DNA of 64,000 nt from positions 930,001-994,000 of the forward strand of contig NZ_JAINUY010000001.1 of NCBI RefSeq assembly GCF_020026915.1. Direction: 5' to 3'. The notes under the pieces were generated by a model, which was not told where the DNA came from, did not search any database, and was given only the letters and a program-made list of their open reading frames with translations. Within the stretch, counting starts at the first letter, position 1. Every line of letters begins with the position of its first letter. The DNA comes from Flavobacterium potami. GTDB taxonomy: Bacteria > Bacteroidota > Bacteroidia > Flavobacteriales > Flavobacteriaceae. Of the stretch, positions 1 through 8,573 are shown one piece after another. The translations under genes were made by a program, and so were the position numbers.

Positions 1-1480
1 TTCCAAGGCAGGTGCTCACTCTGTTGCTTCTTGCAGTTGCAATCAGACTGTCGATATTGTTGAGATAGATCGTTGGGAACTCATCAAAAATAAGGCTGCT
101 TTTGAGTTTTTCCTTCTGGTTTACCTGTTTGATAAGACGGCTGACAAAAAGGGAAAGTACTGCACCGTAAGTCTGTATTTTCTGCGGATTGTTTCCCATT
201 GAAACAATTTTCGGATCAGATGGATTATTAATATCGAGGGTAAAATCACTGCCCGAAAGCACATAATAAAGCTGGGGCGAAGAGAGTTTAGCCAGCGAGA
301 TTTTAGCCGAAGCAATCTGCCCCTCCAGCTGGTCGACTGCCTCGTTCAGGAACGCACTTACAAAGGGATTGATCAGCACTTCGATTTCTTTTTCGGTTCT
401 CAGAAGAGTGAAAAGACTTTCGTAATCGGTCTGGATCATTTCAATGACATGGGGCAGGGTGCAGTACTCGCCATCGCTGTATTTTCTAAGGTACCAGATG
501 ACCGCCGTCAGGAAATTTATTGGAGATTCCACAAAGAAATCTCCCTGTTTTTTCATCCATTCCCGATTGAGCCCCATAAGGATAGTGCGTGCCGATTCAG
601 CAGCATCGGTAATGTCGGTCATTGCCGCTGGGTCCAGAGGATTGCACCTGTGGGTTCTGGATAGGTCATCGAAATTTATGATGTAAAATTTGGGCTCCAC
701 GGCATAAAGATGACGGAATTTCAGCCAGGCATTATAAGCAATAATAGTGAGGTCGTCGAACTTAAAATCATAGATGAACATGGAAAAACCTTTAGCGATG
801 TGCTGGGTAATTACATGGCGGATTACGAAGTATGATTTTCCAGATCCGGGAGTTCCTGGAACCAGAATCCCGCGGAAGGGATTTATGATGTTAATCCAGC
901 TGCTGCGCACTTTGTTTTTGAGGTGATAGCGGGCAGGTAGATTAACGGAATACTCATTTTCGATAAGCCTTTCCTCTTGAGGGAAAGTTTCATTTTCCTT
1001 ATTGAAAATATCTGCTGAGGAGAGCTTTCTGCGGATAATGCGAGAGAGCAGGGTGCCGCCGGAAAGCGACAGCAGATAACCCAGAGAACACAAGGAAATA
1101 TACATTACAGAACATACTTCAGTATCCGCAAATATTATAAAAGCGATATAAGAACCAAAGTAAAAAATCAGTCCAAGGCCGATATAATAAAACGCGGTTT
1201 TAAAATGCAGTTTTTCATCTTTTCTTCCTCTGGCGCCCATAAGGGAAATAACCAGCAGTCCAAGGACAAAAAGCTTTGATTTATGGAAGCTCTCCAGAAG
1301 GCCGGTTCGATGGATATTCTCCAGAATTCTGCAGGCAAAATCAGGCGCAAGGTTCCACTGCCTGAACGAATCGAAGCAGTAAAAATAAAAATGGATGAGC
1401 AACACTGCGATGCCCATCAGTCTTGTCATGTCTAAAATCTTTCTAAGCGCCTGTTCATTTTCTCCTGTCTGCATGCTCAT
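1..1480 (-). CDS. mobC: Type IV coupling protein MobC (TraD/VirD4-like ATPase), truncated by window start
   Basis: Inner-membrane ATPase expected to link the relaxase-DNA complex to the mating channel. I read it as one open minus frame from ATG at 1480 (MSMQTGENEQALRKI) to the window edge; the C-terminus is missing. Hydrophobic segments lie in the first 150 residues. A Walker A motif GTPGSGKS follows at about residue 210 (positions 838-862) and a Walker B-like LIFDEFPT near positions 85-115. It starts 12 nt after the mobB stop, in a mobA-mobB-mobC unit. The order and motifs are those of Bacteroidetes mobilization modules; the exact name MobC versus TraG/TraD is a naming choice. Confidence 0.88.
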   Translation of the reverse strand, partial: MSMQTGENEQALRKILDMTRLMGIAVLLIHFYFYCFDSFRQWNLAPDFACRILENIHRTGLLESFHKSKLFVLGLLVISLMGARGRKDEKLHFKTAFYYIGLGLIFYFGSYIAFIIFADTEVCSVMYISLCSLGYLLSLSGGTLLSRIIRRKLSSADIFNKENETFPQEERLIENEYSVNLPARYHLKNKVRSSWINIINPFRGILVPGTPGSGKSYFVIRHVITQHIAKGFSMFIYDFKFDDLTIIAYNAWLKFRHLYAVEPKFYIINFDDLSRTHRCNPLDPAAMTDITDAAESARTILMGLNREWMKKQGDFFVESPINFLTAVIWYLRKYSDGEYCTLPHVIEMIQTDYESLFTLLRTEKEIEVLINPFVSAFLNEAVDQLEGQIASAKISLAKLSSPQLYYVLSGSDFTLDINNPSDPKIVSMGNNPQKIQTYGAVLSLFVSRLIKQVNQKEKLKSSLIFDEFPTIYLNNIDSLIATARSNRVSTCLG

Positions 1481-1492
1481 GATTTCTGCCTG

Positions 1493-2743
1493 TTAATTGT
1501 TATCGGAAGGTCCTTTTCTTTTTCTTTTTTTTCGCTTGTTTTTAAGCTGTTTGGGAACGTAATCTGACGGTGTTCCTGCATACAGCACATCATCAATAAT
1601 CCGCTGCACCTCGGCTGCGGAAATAAAAGATCCCTGACTCTTAGCTGTTCTGTCTAAAACAGCCGACTGTTTTCCAAATTCAGAAGATCCGCCAATACGC
1701 TCAAGGAGTCCTTTGGCTGCATAAGCAGGTCCCAGACTGCTTCCGTTGAATACGCATCTTGTGTTATGATCTATGTAGGTCATGCCGTAGATCAAACCGT
1801 TCTCATTTTTTCTGGCTACAGCGGTGATACCCTGATTAGCCAGCCGGGTTTCAAGCTGCGAGAGCGTGATGGAAGGGTTTTTCAAGAGCAGCAGATCCAC
1901 GGCATTTCGCGTTCTTTTCATGTTTACCACACGCGAAGTTTTGGACGCAGCAAAATTAATTTCAAGCTGGGAAAGGGTAGGCTTGGAATAAAAACTGCTG
2001 GCTTTTATCGGAACCCCGACAGCCTTTTTATTCCCGTCCAGAATCTGATAGACCAGCCCTTTATTCTGAAACATTTTTGAATTTTCCTTTCCCTTTTCTG
2101 CTTTTACATTATAAAGGTTTAATACTGCGTTGAGCTCACCCAGCGTGGTGTATTTGTAATGGGGAATGACTGCATTTAGTACACTGCTGATGGCTCTTTT
2201 GGAATCTATTGCCCCGTATTTTATTTTTTCCGCATCGATGGCATTAATTTGCCTTGGATCCTGTTTTTTTCTTGAATCTGCGCGTACCAGATTAAAATCA
2301 ATCTCTAATTCTTTCCGAGCTGTTTCGGATTGGTTTCTACCAATGTTATGCATGTTGATCCTTGATCCGTCTGCTCTAACATTTATCGAAGCAATATGGA
2401 TGTGCGGATGCCCAGCATCGTGATGCTGGTAGACCAAATAAGGTTGCGATCCGAATCCAATTTTGTCCATATAGGAAGAAGCAATCTGCATGAGTTTTTC
2501 TTTGGATAAATCCGTGTCGGAGCGGTCAAAATTCAGTGATATATGCACTGCGGAACGCATTACATTTTCATTAAGCTGGAGCTGTTTTAAAAATACGCCG
2601 AGCTTAAAATTTTCTGACATTTTTTCAAGATCCATTGGATAATTTCCCTCGCCAATGCATACCGCCTTTCCCTCAGAAACTTTATTCTCATTATAGATGA
2701 ATATGCCTCTTATCGAGCGTCCCGTATTTATGACTGCAACCAT
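1493..2743 (-). CDS. mobB: MobB relaxase / mobilization nuclease
   Basis: Predicted DNA-nicking relaxase that would cut the element at oriT and pilot the strand into the recipient. The 416-residue protein shows the relaxase signature: an AVHISLNF strand near residues 65-72 and the metal-binding three-histidine motif HPHIHI (H112, H114, H116), followed by the basic GSRINMHNIGR stretch. The C-terminus is strongly basic (KNKRKKRKRK). It overlaps the mobA stop by 16 bp and lies 12 nt before mobC, so the three are probably translationally coupled. The family (relaxase/mobilization nuclease domain) is clear; the nicking tyrosine cannot be fixed by eye. Confidence 0.9.
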   Translation of the reverse strand: MVAVINTGRSIRGIFIYNENKVSEGKAVCIGEGNYPMDLEKMSENFKLGVFLKQLQLNENVMRSAVHISLNFDRSDTDLSKEKLMQIASSYMDKIGFGSQPYLVYQHHDAGHPHIHIASINVRADGSRINMHNIGRNQSETARKELEIDFNLVRADSRKKQDPRQINAIDAEKIKYGAIDSKRAISSVLNAVIPHYKYTTLGELNAVLNLYNVKAEKGKENSKMFQNKGLVYQILDGNKKAVGVPIKASSFYSKPTLSQLEINFAASKTSRVVNMKRTRNAVDLLLLKNPSITLSQLETRLANQGITAVARKNENGLIYGMTYIDHNTRCVFNGSSLGPAYAAKGLLERIGGSSEFGKQSAVLDRTAKSQGSFISAAEVQRIIDDVLYAGTPSDYVPKQLKNKRKKRKRKGPSDNN

Positions 2744-3120
2744 TTTTGGGCAAGATTTTCAATGTGTTTTTTAATTTCATCTACCAGAGAAAAATATCTG
2801 TCCCTGTCCGAATCAAAAGCCATAACCCATACTCTTAAATCGGAAATTTCAAAAAGGGTATGGAGTTTTTTAACGCTCTGATTGAAATTGTTTCCCATGA
2901 AATTTAGTTCGGTCCGCAGCTGTATGAGCTCCTGCAAAAGTTTATCAAGCGACTCATTTCTATACTTCATTACAATGGGTTTGCGCAGCAGATTTCTGCG
3001 CACAAAATCACTGCGTTTACGACAGGCTGATGCCTTGAAATTTTTGTCAATCTGATTGAATTCTTCTTTGTTCAGCCGGATGTGCAGCCATCTGTTTCTG
3101 CCGCTGTTTTGCTCTTCCAT
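2728..3120 (-). CDS. mobA: MobA relaxosome accessory protein (ribbon-helix-helix type)
   Basis: Small DNA-binding partner of the relaxase, expected to bind oriT and recruit MobB. The N-terminus (residues 9-45, RNRWLHIRLNKEEFNQIDKN and the following CRKRSDFVRRNLL) has the strand-helix-helix layout of RHH mobilization proteins. The rest is helical and charged and contains the recurrent LNFMGNNFNQ motif of MobC/MobA-type relaxosome proteins. It is the first gene of the mob unit and faces a 400-bp non-coding stretch with strong hairpins, the expected oriT position. Naming follows the Bacteroidetes mobA-mobB-mobC convention. Confidence 0.85.
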   Translation of the reverse strand: MEEQNSGRNRWLHIRLNKEEFNQIDKNFKASACRKRSDFVRRNLLRKPIVMKYRNESLDKLLQELIQLRTELNFMGNNFNQSVKKLHTLFEISDLRVWVMAFDSDRDRYFSLVDEIKKHIENLAQKWLQS

Positions 3121-3194
3121 AATCTTTTCTTTTTCATTATATCCATTTCATTAAATCTGAAAGTTTCACTGCCAGCGAGTTCCGAGCAGAGGGG

Positions 3195-3254
3195 CAGCAA
3201 GATTTTTGGTTGTGATACAACCAGACATCTTGCTGACTGCAGAAAACCGCAGTC
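3195..3254. other. Candidate oriT hairpin cluster in the mobA upstream region
   Basis: Gene-free stretch 3121-3520 upstream of mobA. A nested hairpin has outer arms CAGCAAGAT (3195-3203) and ATCTTGCTG (3227-3235) and inner arms GGTTGT (3208-3213) and ACAACC (3217-3222). A second hairpin, GACTGC/GCAGTC (3235-3240 and 3249-3254), abuts it. Further right an 11-bp perfect inverted pair TCATCCCTATT (3310-3320) / AATAGGGATGA (3461-3471) brackets the rest of the gap. Inverted repeats immediately upstream of a mobA-relaxase unit are the usual setting of oriT; no nick-site consensus was recognised. Confidence 0.5.
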
Positions 3255-3520
3255 TGAAAGCTTCTAAAAGTCTTTTTTCAGCTGTAGCAATCAGCTAAGA
3301 AAAAGCTGTCATCCCTATTAAAAATTAAAGGGAATCCATTTCAGAATCTGCTTTAAAAATCTAAAATGCACCAATTGAACAGGTTCTAGGGATTTACCTG
3401 AGAGCTAAATTAGAAAAGGCGTTCAAGCCCTGCAATCCTCCCCAAATTTTGAGTAGGGTAAATAGGGATGATACTTTATAATTTTACGGTAAGTGAAATA
3501 TTAATTAAAAATGATGAAGT

Positions 3521-3811
3521 ATGATTACAGCAAATGATGCGGCCAAGGTTTTTGATACGGTGCTGAGTATCCCTGGCATGAATGAGCCGGTGAAAATGGA
3601 TTTGAAAATTTCACGAAAAAATGTGCTGCTTTTAAGCCATTTGATACAGGACGGGCTGAAGATAAGAGAAGGATCTTCGGTACTATTGGAGAGCATAAGT
3701 GAGCAGGGAAGGACAGAACTGGAGAGTCTCTCTCAAGAGTGCCTGCAAAAAGCAGGGCTTATAGAGTTGCATGAAAAACTTGCCGGAATCAGCGCCTCGA
3801 TAAAAGGCTGA
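3521..3811 (+). CDS. Small conserved-looking ICE protein, function unknown
   Basis: 96-residue soluble, acidic, mostly helical protein (MITANDAAKVFDTVLSIPG...). I recognise no domain. It has no signal peptide, membrane segment or cysteine pattern. The ORF is read away from the mob genes on the other side of the oriT-like gap and is followed by 220 bp before the MauE-like gene. Codon use resembles the neighbouring transfer genes. It could be an element-specific accessory protein. A short hairpin-like sequence (gcctgcgcg...gtgcaggc, about 3838-3868) with a T-run follows and may terminate it. Confidence 0.6.
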   Translation: MITANDAAKVFDTVLSIPGMNEPVKMDLKISRKNVLLLSHLIQDGLKIREGSSVLLESISEQGRTELESLSQECLQKAGLIELHEKLAGISASIKG

Positions 3812-3943
3812 TTTCAAAAACAATTACAATGATTTAATGCCTGCGCGATTCTTACAAAGTGCAGGCATTTATTTTTTATGCCATCTCAAATGTAAAGCTG
3901 CCTGATTTTCAAAGTTTTTGGCTTGATTTTTAAAGTATTTATG

Positions 3944-3965
3944 CGAAATTTCGTATTTACATTTG
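3944..3965 (+). promoter_or_regulatory. Promoter-like -7 box with upstream palindrome
   Basis: TACATTTG (3958-3965) fits the Bacteroidetes -7 consensus TAnnTTTG. The perfect 10-bp palindrome CGAAATTTCG (3944-3953) ends 4 bp upstream of it, where an activator or repressor could sit. No TTTG is found 17-20 bp upstream, so a bound regulator may compensate. The likely target is the MauE-like gene starting at 4033 and, by read-through, the DUF6520 gene. Confidence 0.4.
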
Positions 3966-4032
3966 CAATGGATAATCAGGTAAATGATCTCTTGTCTTAC
4001 GATCATAGCATAATTGATAAAACTTTCAGAAC

Positions 4033-5517
4033 ATGAATTCAAGAAGCCGTTTTAAAAATTATTTCATTGAGGCAGTCAGTCTTTTTTACATACTGCTTTT
4101 TGTATATGCTGCAATCAGTAAAGTATTGGAATTTGAAAACTTTCAGGCACAGCTTGGTCAGTCTTCTATAATAGGCGCATACGCGGGAATTGTTTCCTAT
4201 AGCATAATTATCATTGAGCTTCTGGTATCAGTTATGCTGGTGATTCCAAGTTTTAAATTAAGGGGTCTATTTAGTTCATTTATTTTAATGTCTCTTTTCA
4301 CTGTCTACATTTTTATCATTTTGAATTTCACTTCCAATATTCCCTGTTCCTGCGGAGGAATACTGGAAAAAATGACTTGGAAAGTGCATCTGATTTTTAA
4401 TATTATTTCGCTTATTCTTGCAGGACTGGCACTATTATTTTTCGATCAAAATGGCAGAAGAACCAAATTGAGACTGGGCGCAATTTTTGTATCAGCTGCC
4501 GTCATACTTTCAGTGTTAAATATATCGTCGCAGTATTTTATACATAAAGAAAATCCGTTTATAAGGAAATTTGTGCATATGTCCTGCAATAAAGTATCTA
4601 CTGCAGTTTTATACAACAAGAATCTATATTTTGCCGGCAGCGATAAGAAGACAATATATCTTGCAGACCGTCTTGCCCCTCTCTATATAACCGCCTATGA
4701 TACTGCTCTTAAGATTAAGAAAAATTTTAAGATCGAGCTAAAGGATGATAAATATCCATTCCGATCCGTACAGGTGAAAATAGTGCCACCATATTTTTTA
4801 GTTCTTGATGGAACAATACCAATTATATACAGAGGAAAGATTTCTGACTGGAAAGCAGATATTCTGATGAAAGAAAGCGGCTATTATTTTTCAAATGCGG
4901 CAGTAATTGATTCTGTCCATATCGCATTCAGAACGCAAAATGAAAAATCAGGAGAAAATATACTGGGAATATTTTCTTTTAAAAACGGTCTTCAGAGCAG
5001 CCTTAATGACAGCCTTCTTGAAAAACAGATTGATGGCTTTTTCGATACTGACGGAATGATGAATTACAGCGTGGATAACAAAATTTTTATCTACCTGTAC
5101 TATTATCGAAACGAATTTGTTGTTACCGATGACAAACTGCAGTTAAGGTTCAGAGGCAATACTATTGATACCAATAAAATAGCCAAATTAAAGCCGGTGT
5201 TCATTAAAGAAATAGGAAGGCGAAAACTGGCTTCACCAGATTATATAGTCAATAGGTTAAGTACTGTCAGAAGAGATCAATTATTTGTAAACTCAATGCT
5301 TTCTGGAAGGTATGAGGATAAGCAGATGTGGAAGACTACTTCCATAGTTGACGTCTATGATTTATCAAGTAAAACATACATTTCCAGCTTTTACATTTAC
5401 AATGCCAATGATGGCAGAATGAGAGATATGCTGGTAGTGGATAATAATGTTTATGTGATTGCCGGAACGGAACTCTGCAGATATACACTTCAAAAGAATT
5501 TAAAAATAAAATTATAA
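4033..5517 (+). CDS. MauE/DoxX-family redox-associated membrane protein with long C-terminal extracytoplasmic domain
   Basis: The N-terminal 140 residues form a four-helix DoxX/MauE-like membrane domain (hydrophobic segments around 14-30, 47-70, 78-98 and 118-137) with a CSCGG motif (C105, C107) just before the last helix. In methylamine-utilizing bacteria MauE is needed for making a disulfide-rich subunit, so a thiol-redox role is likely. Residues 150-494 have another hydrophobic segment and then an extended beta-rich region of unknown fold. The next gene, 77 bp downstream on the same strand, encodes a small exported protein with four cysteines, an obvious candidate substrate. The fusion length (494 residues) is much greater than a bare MauE domain. 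Confidence 0.75.
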   Translation: MNSRSRFKNYFIEAVSLFYILLFVYAAISKVLEFENFQAQLGQSSIIGAYAGIVSYSIIIIELLVSVMLVIPSFKLRGLFSSFILMSLFTVYIFIILNFTSNIPCSCGGILEKMTWKVHLIFNIISLILAGLALLFFDQNGRRTKLRLGAIFVSAAVILSVLNISSQYFIHKENPFIRKFVHMSCNKVSTAVLYNKNLYFAGSDKKTIYLADRLAPLYITAYDTALKIKKNFKIELKDDKYPFRSVQVKIVPPYFLVLDGTIPIIYRGKISDWKADILMKESGYYFSNAAVIDSVHIAFRTQNEKSGENILGIFSFKNGLQSSLNDSLLEKQIDGFFDTDGMMNYSVDNKIFIYLYYYRNEFVVTDDKLQLRFRGNTIDTNKIAKLKPVFIKEIGRRKLASPDYIVNRLSTVRRDQLFVNSMLSGRYEDKQMWKTTSIVDVYDLSSKTYISSFYIYNANDGRMRDMLVVDNNVYVIAGTELCRYTLQKNLKIKL

Positions 5518-5594
5518 TAATTTATCGGGCCGATAGCAGGAGTAACGATTGAAAACCTGTATAAAAGAGTAGATCAAACCTAAATTATTTTATT

Positions 5595-5879
5595 ATGAAC
5601 ACAATTGTAAAAATGATTCTGCCGGCAGCAGTATTTGTACTTGCCAGCGCAGGTGCTGTGGGCACCAAGGTAGAGAGAGACAATGCTTCTAAGAAAGCAT
5701 TGACAACCGAGTGGATCCAGATCAATAACAATCCAAATGATTGTGAGGAAAGAGAGGTCAGCTGTACACCAGAAAACATTGCACCAATCTGTACGGCAGA
5801 CAGCGATAATAAGCAGGTTTTCCGCAAAAACGCTGCTGGACAATGTAGCGTCCAGCTCTATAAATTAGATGATAATTAA
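5595..5879 (+). CDS. DUF6520-type small secreted Cys-containing protein
   Basis: 94 residues with an N-terminal hydrophobic export signal (MILPAAVFVLASAGAVGTK; probable cleavage within the first 25 residues). A short polar mature part carries four cysteines (C50, C57, C66, C84), compatible with two disulfides. It resembles the DUF6520 family of small Bacteroidetes exported proteins, whose function is unknown. It follows the MauE-like gene on the same strand and converges with the S9 peptidase gene, the two separated by a shared terminator. I infer it is oxidised by the MauE-like protein; nothing in the sequence proves that. Confidence 0.72.
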   Translation: MNTIVKMILPAAVFVLASAGAVGTKVERDNASKKALTTEWIQINNNPNDCEEREVSCTPENIAPICTADSDNKQVFRKNAAGQCSVQLYKLDDN

Positions 5880-5885
5880 CTCTAA

Positions 5886-5923
5886 AAAATATGCGGTCTT
5901 TTTTAAAAAACGACCGCATATTT
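5886..5923. terminator. Bidirectional terminator between DUF6520 and S9 peptidase genes
   Basis: Arms AAATATGCGGTC and GACCGCATATTT enclose an AT-rich loop, with A and T runs on both sides. The position between two convergent genes fits a shared intrinsic terminator. Confidence 0.75.
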
Positions 5924-5924
5924 A

Positions 5925-8564
5925 TTAAGGATTCAGATTACTTTTTTTTTCGCTTGAAGATGTTAACCATTCTTTGGGATATTCACCTTTTAAATAATAA
6001 TCAAACCATTCCATTACCTTACTGTTTAGATCTTCCTGCGCATTTAAAGATAATAAAGTGTGCCCTTCATTTGGATACTGAAGCATAATGCTTTTTTTGT
6101 TCAATCTTCTAAGTGCAAGAAAAAAAGCAGTTGACTGCTCCGGTTTTACATTATTATCATTTTTGCCAGTCCATATAAGAATAGGTGTGTTTACTTTATC
6201 TGCATTGAAGACAGGTGAATTTCGCAAATAGGATTCTTTATCTTCGTAAAAAGACCCATTCATTCTGTACTGCTGATTTTCAAATCGCCAGATTTCTGCA
6301 TTATTAAATTCGCTATTGACTGTAAAATAACCACGGATGTTGTCCGAAACTCCGGCACCGCTAACGGCTGCGGCAAACATACTGCTTTTGGTGATTATAA
6401 TATTGGTCTCATATGCTCCGAAGGAATGTCCCATAATTCCAACTTTAGACGGATCGGCAATTCCTTTTTCAATTACATTTTTTACTGCACCTTCCACACA
6501 TTGGACAGCAGATATTCCAGTATCGCCTTTCTCATAATAAATATCAGGCAAAAGCACAAAATAGCCCTTTGAAGTAAGATGTGTTATGTTAAAGCCTTGT
6601 GTACTATGGATGCTGGGAATAACATAATTATGCAGTTTATAGGAAAGCTTCTCATAGATGTAAACGATTAAAGGATACTTAAACTGCGGATTGTAATTGG
6701 CCGGATAGAATAAGGCTGCGTTAAGGGTATCTTTCTGCGCATTTTCGAAGTGAATCATCTCTGAATGTCCCCAATAAAAATTTTTCTGCTGAGCATTTGT
6801 TTGTATTACAGTTTTTGTTTCCGGTGCATTTTCTGATTTTAAAAGAAGGGAAGCTGATTTGTCAAATCTTTCAAATTCAAAACAGTATGAATCGCGATTT
6901 GCTGCTTTTCTAATATTAGAAATTCTGGCATCAGCAAATAGTAAAGGCTGAAGACCTTTTTCAGGATGCAGAATAAAATATCCAGAGGATCCTTTCTTAG
7001 TGTCATACGCTTCCAGAATATTTTTTTCTTTCAAATTAATAACAAGGCTCTTTGTGGTGGAATAGTTAAATTTGCTTTTGTTTTGCCGTAAAGGAGCGAA
7101 CCTATATCTGATTAAATTTTCCTTTCCGTTAGTGAGCCTTAAAGGCTGCTTTCCATCAGTAAAAAAAAGCCAGATATCATACTTATCATATAGTAAAAGT
7201 GACCTGCCGTTGAAAGACCAGGCAAAAAATTCGAATGATTTTTTTTTTCTGTTAACAGGATCTTCCAAGCTATTCCAAGAAAAGGAAGTCTTGGGCGTAA
7301 GACTGGTGTGTTTCTTTTTTTTGATATCATATAGATACCAGATATCGTCCTTATAATAACAAATATAATTACCATTGGAAGAAAAATGCATGTATTGGTT
7401 ATAGCCTGTCTGATTACTTACCAACAGCTCTTTTTCTCCCTTTGATACTTCCATAATATAATAATCTAACGGTGCAAAAAGATCGTATTGGGGCTCATGC
7501 TGCAGCATGTCTGCAACGACGGCATATTTCTGATTGCCTGTTAATGCTGCCCATGAATATTTTTCGGTGCTCAACGGATGCGCCAGCTTACTTTTAGGAT
7601 ACCAGACAGCCAGCAAAGGTTTGTTGTAGTTCTGTATCAGTGCTAAATTAGGATATATGTATTTATCATCATTTTTCCATATTTCTGCTACAGGATTCTG
7701 GAAACTGTTCTGCACAGCATTTTTATAGGCAAAAAATACAGAGCTGTTGTCATCAGCTATTTTCAGAGGTATACTACTGTCAGCTGTTATTATTTTATTG
7801 TTAAAGAAAGCCTGGGGAAGTGCCTTTAAAGATGAAAGCCTTTGAGAGCGACAGTCATAAAAATATAGGCAGATATTAGTGCTGTTTTCGGTATGAAAAG
7901 CTGCTGTATTTCCGTCCTTTGACCAAGTCAAGCTTTTAATTTCTGCGACAGAGTTATCAAGTATTTTTCTTTTGATAATATTTTGTTTCAAATTGATAAC
8001 ACCAGCCTCATAATAGCTGTTTTTTCCTAAAGAATATAAAAGAGCATTTCTTGAATTATTCATTTCAAAAACATTGGCATTTTCTATGCCCTGCAGCTTT
8101 CGTCCATTTTTATCGCGAATGACAAGTATCATAGATTTATTTAGATTGAACTCTATAGTTATTAGAAAAGAGCCATCTGATGAAAATTCATATTGTTTAA
8201 CCCCAGAAATAGAAGTCACCTTTCTTTTATTTAGATTAACCAACTGGAGATTTTGCTTATTATCAAGACAAGCAAATAGCTCTTCTGAGGAAAATTTGCC
8301 CTCTAAAGATCCTGCAAATGCATACTGCTGACCTGTAAGAGTGCTTTTTACAAAAAGTGTATCCAAATGTGATTCATATCTAAGCGCATAACTTATCCAT
8401 CCGGCTTTGTCCGATATTTTATCAGTGGTAAGCTTGCTCCATAGTTTATAATCATTGGTGTCGAGATGTCTTTGGATCAGATCCTGTCCCGAAGCGGGAC
8501 AGGTTACTAATCCAAGTATGAGTACAGTAAAAAATCTGTACACAAGTTTTATATACTGTTTCAT
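5925..8564 (-). CDS. S9-family (prolyl oligopeptidase/DPP-like) serine peptidase, exported
   Basis: 879-residue protein with an N-terminal signal segment (YRFFTVLILGLVTCPASGQ). A long beta-propeller-like region covers about residues 60-600 and a C-terminal alpha/beta hydrolase domain follows. The catalytic triad is visible: nucleophile GHSFG at about residue 711, Asp in GKNDNN at about 801 and His in NEGHT at about 833. S9 peptidases cut short peptides. It is the last gene of a susC-susD-peptidase operon (9 nt after the susD stop), so it probably degrades peptides bound or imported by that pair. Its signal suggests the periplasm or cell surface. Confidence 0.88.
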   Translation of the reverse strand: MKQYIKLVYRFFTVLILGLVTCPASGQDLIQRHLDTNDYKLWSKLTTDKISDKAGWISYALRYESHLDTLFVKSTLTGQQYAFAGSLEGKFSSEELFACLDNKQNLQLVNLNKRKVTSISGVKQYEFSSDGSFLITIEFNLNKSMILVIRDKNGRKLQGIENANVFEMNNSRNALLYSLGKNSYYEAGVINLKQNIIKRKILDNSVAEIKSLTWSKDGNTAAFHTENSTNICLYFYDCRSQRLSSLKALPQAFFNNKIITADSSIPLKIADDNSSVFFAYKNAVQNSFQNPVAEIWKNDDKYIYPNLALIQNYNKPLLAVWYPKSKLAHPLSTEKYSWAALTGNQKYAVVADMLQHEPQYDLFAPLDYYIMEVSKGEKELLVSNQTGYNQYMHFSSNGNYICYYKDDIWYLYDIKKKKHTSLTPKTSFSWNSLEDPVNRKKKSFEFFAWSFNGRSLLLYDKYDIWLFFTDGKQPLRLTNGKENLIRYRFAPLRQNKSKFNYSTTKSLVINLKEKNILEAYDTKKGSSGYFILHPEKGLQPLLFADARISNIRKAANRDSYCFEFERFDKSASLLLKSENAPETKTVIQTNAQQKNFYWGHSEMIHFENAQKDTLNAALFYPANYNPQFKYPLIVYIYEKLSYKLHNYVIPSIHSTQGFNITHLTSKGYFVLLPDIYYEKGDTGISAVQCVEGAVKNVIEKGIADPSKVGIMGHSFGAYETNIIITKSSMFAAAVSGAGVSDNIRGYFTVNSEFNNAEIWRFENQQYRMNGSFYEDKESYLRNSPVFNADKVNTPILIWTGKNDNNVKPEQSTAFFLALRRLNKKSIMLQYPNEGHTLLSLNAQEDLNSKVMEWFDYYLKGEYPKEWLTSSSEKKSNLNP

Positions 8565-8573
8565 TTTATGGTT

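Noticed and set aside
1766..2423. Plus-strand ORFs inside mobB
   Set aside because: Antisense shadows of the relaxase gene; no start context or family pattern.
3185..3260. tRNA or terminator reading of the hairpins before mobA
   Set aside because: No cloverleaf or T-run fits; position upstream of the relaxase unit favours oriT.
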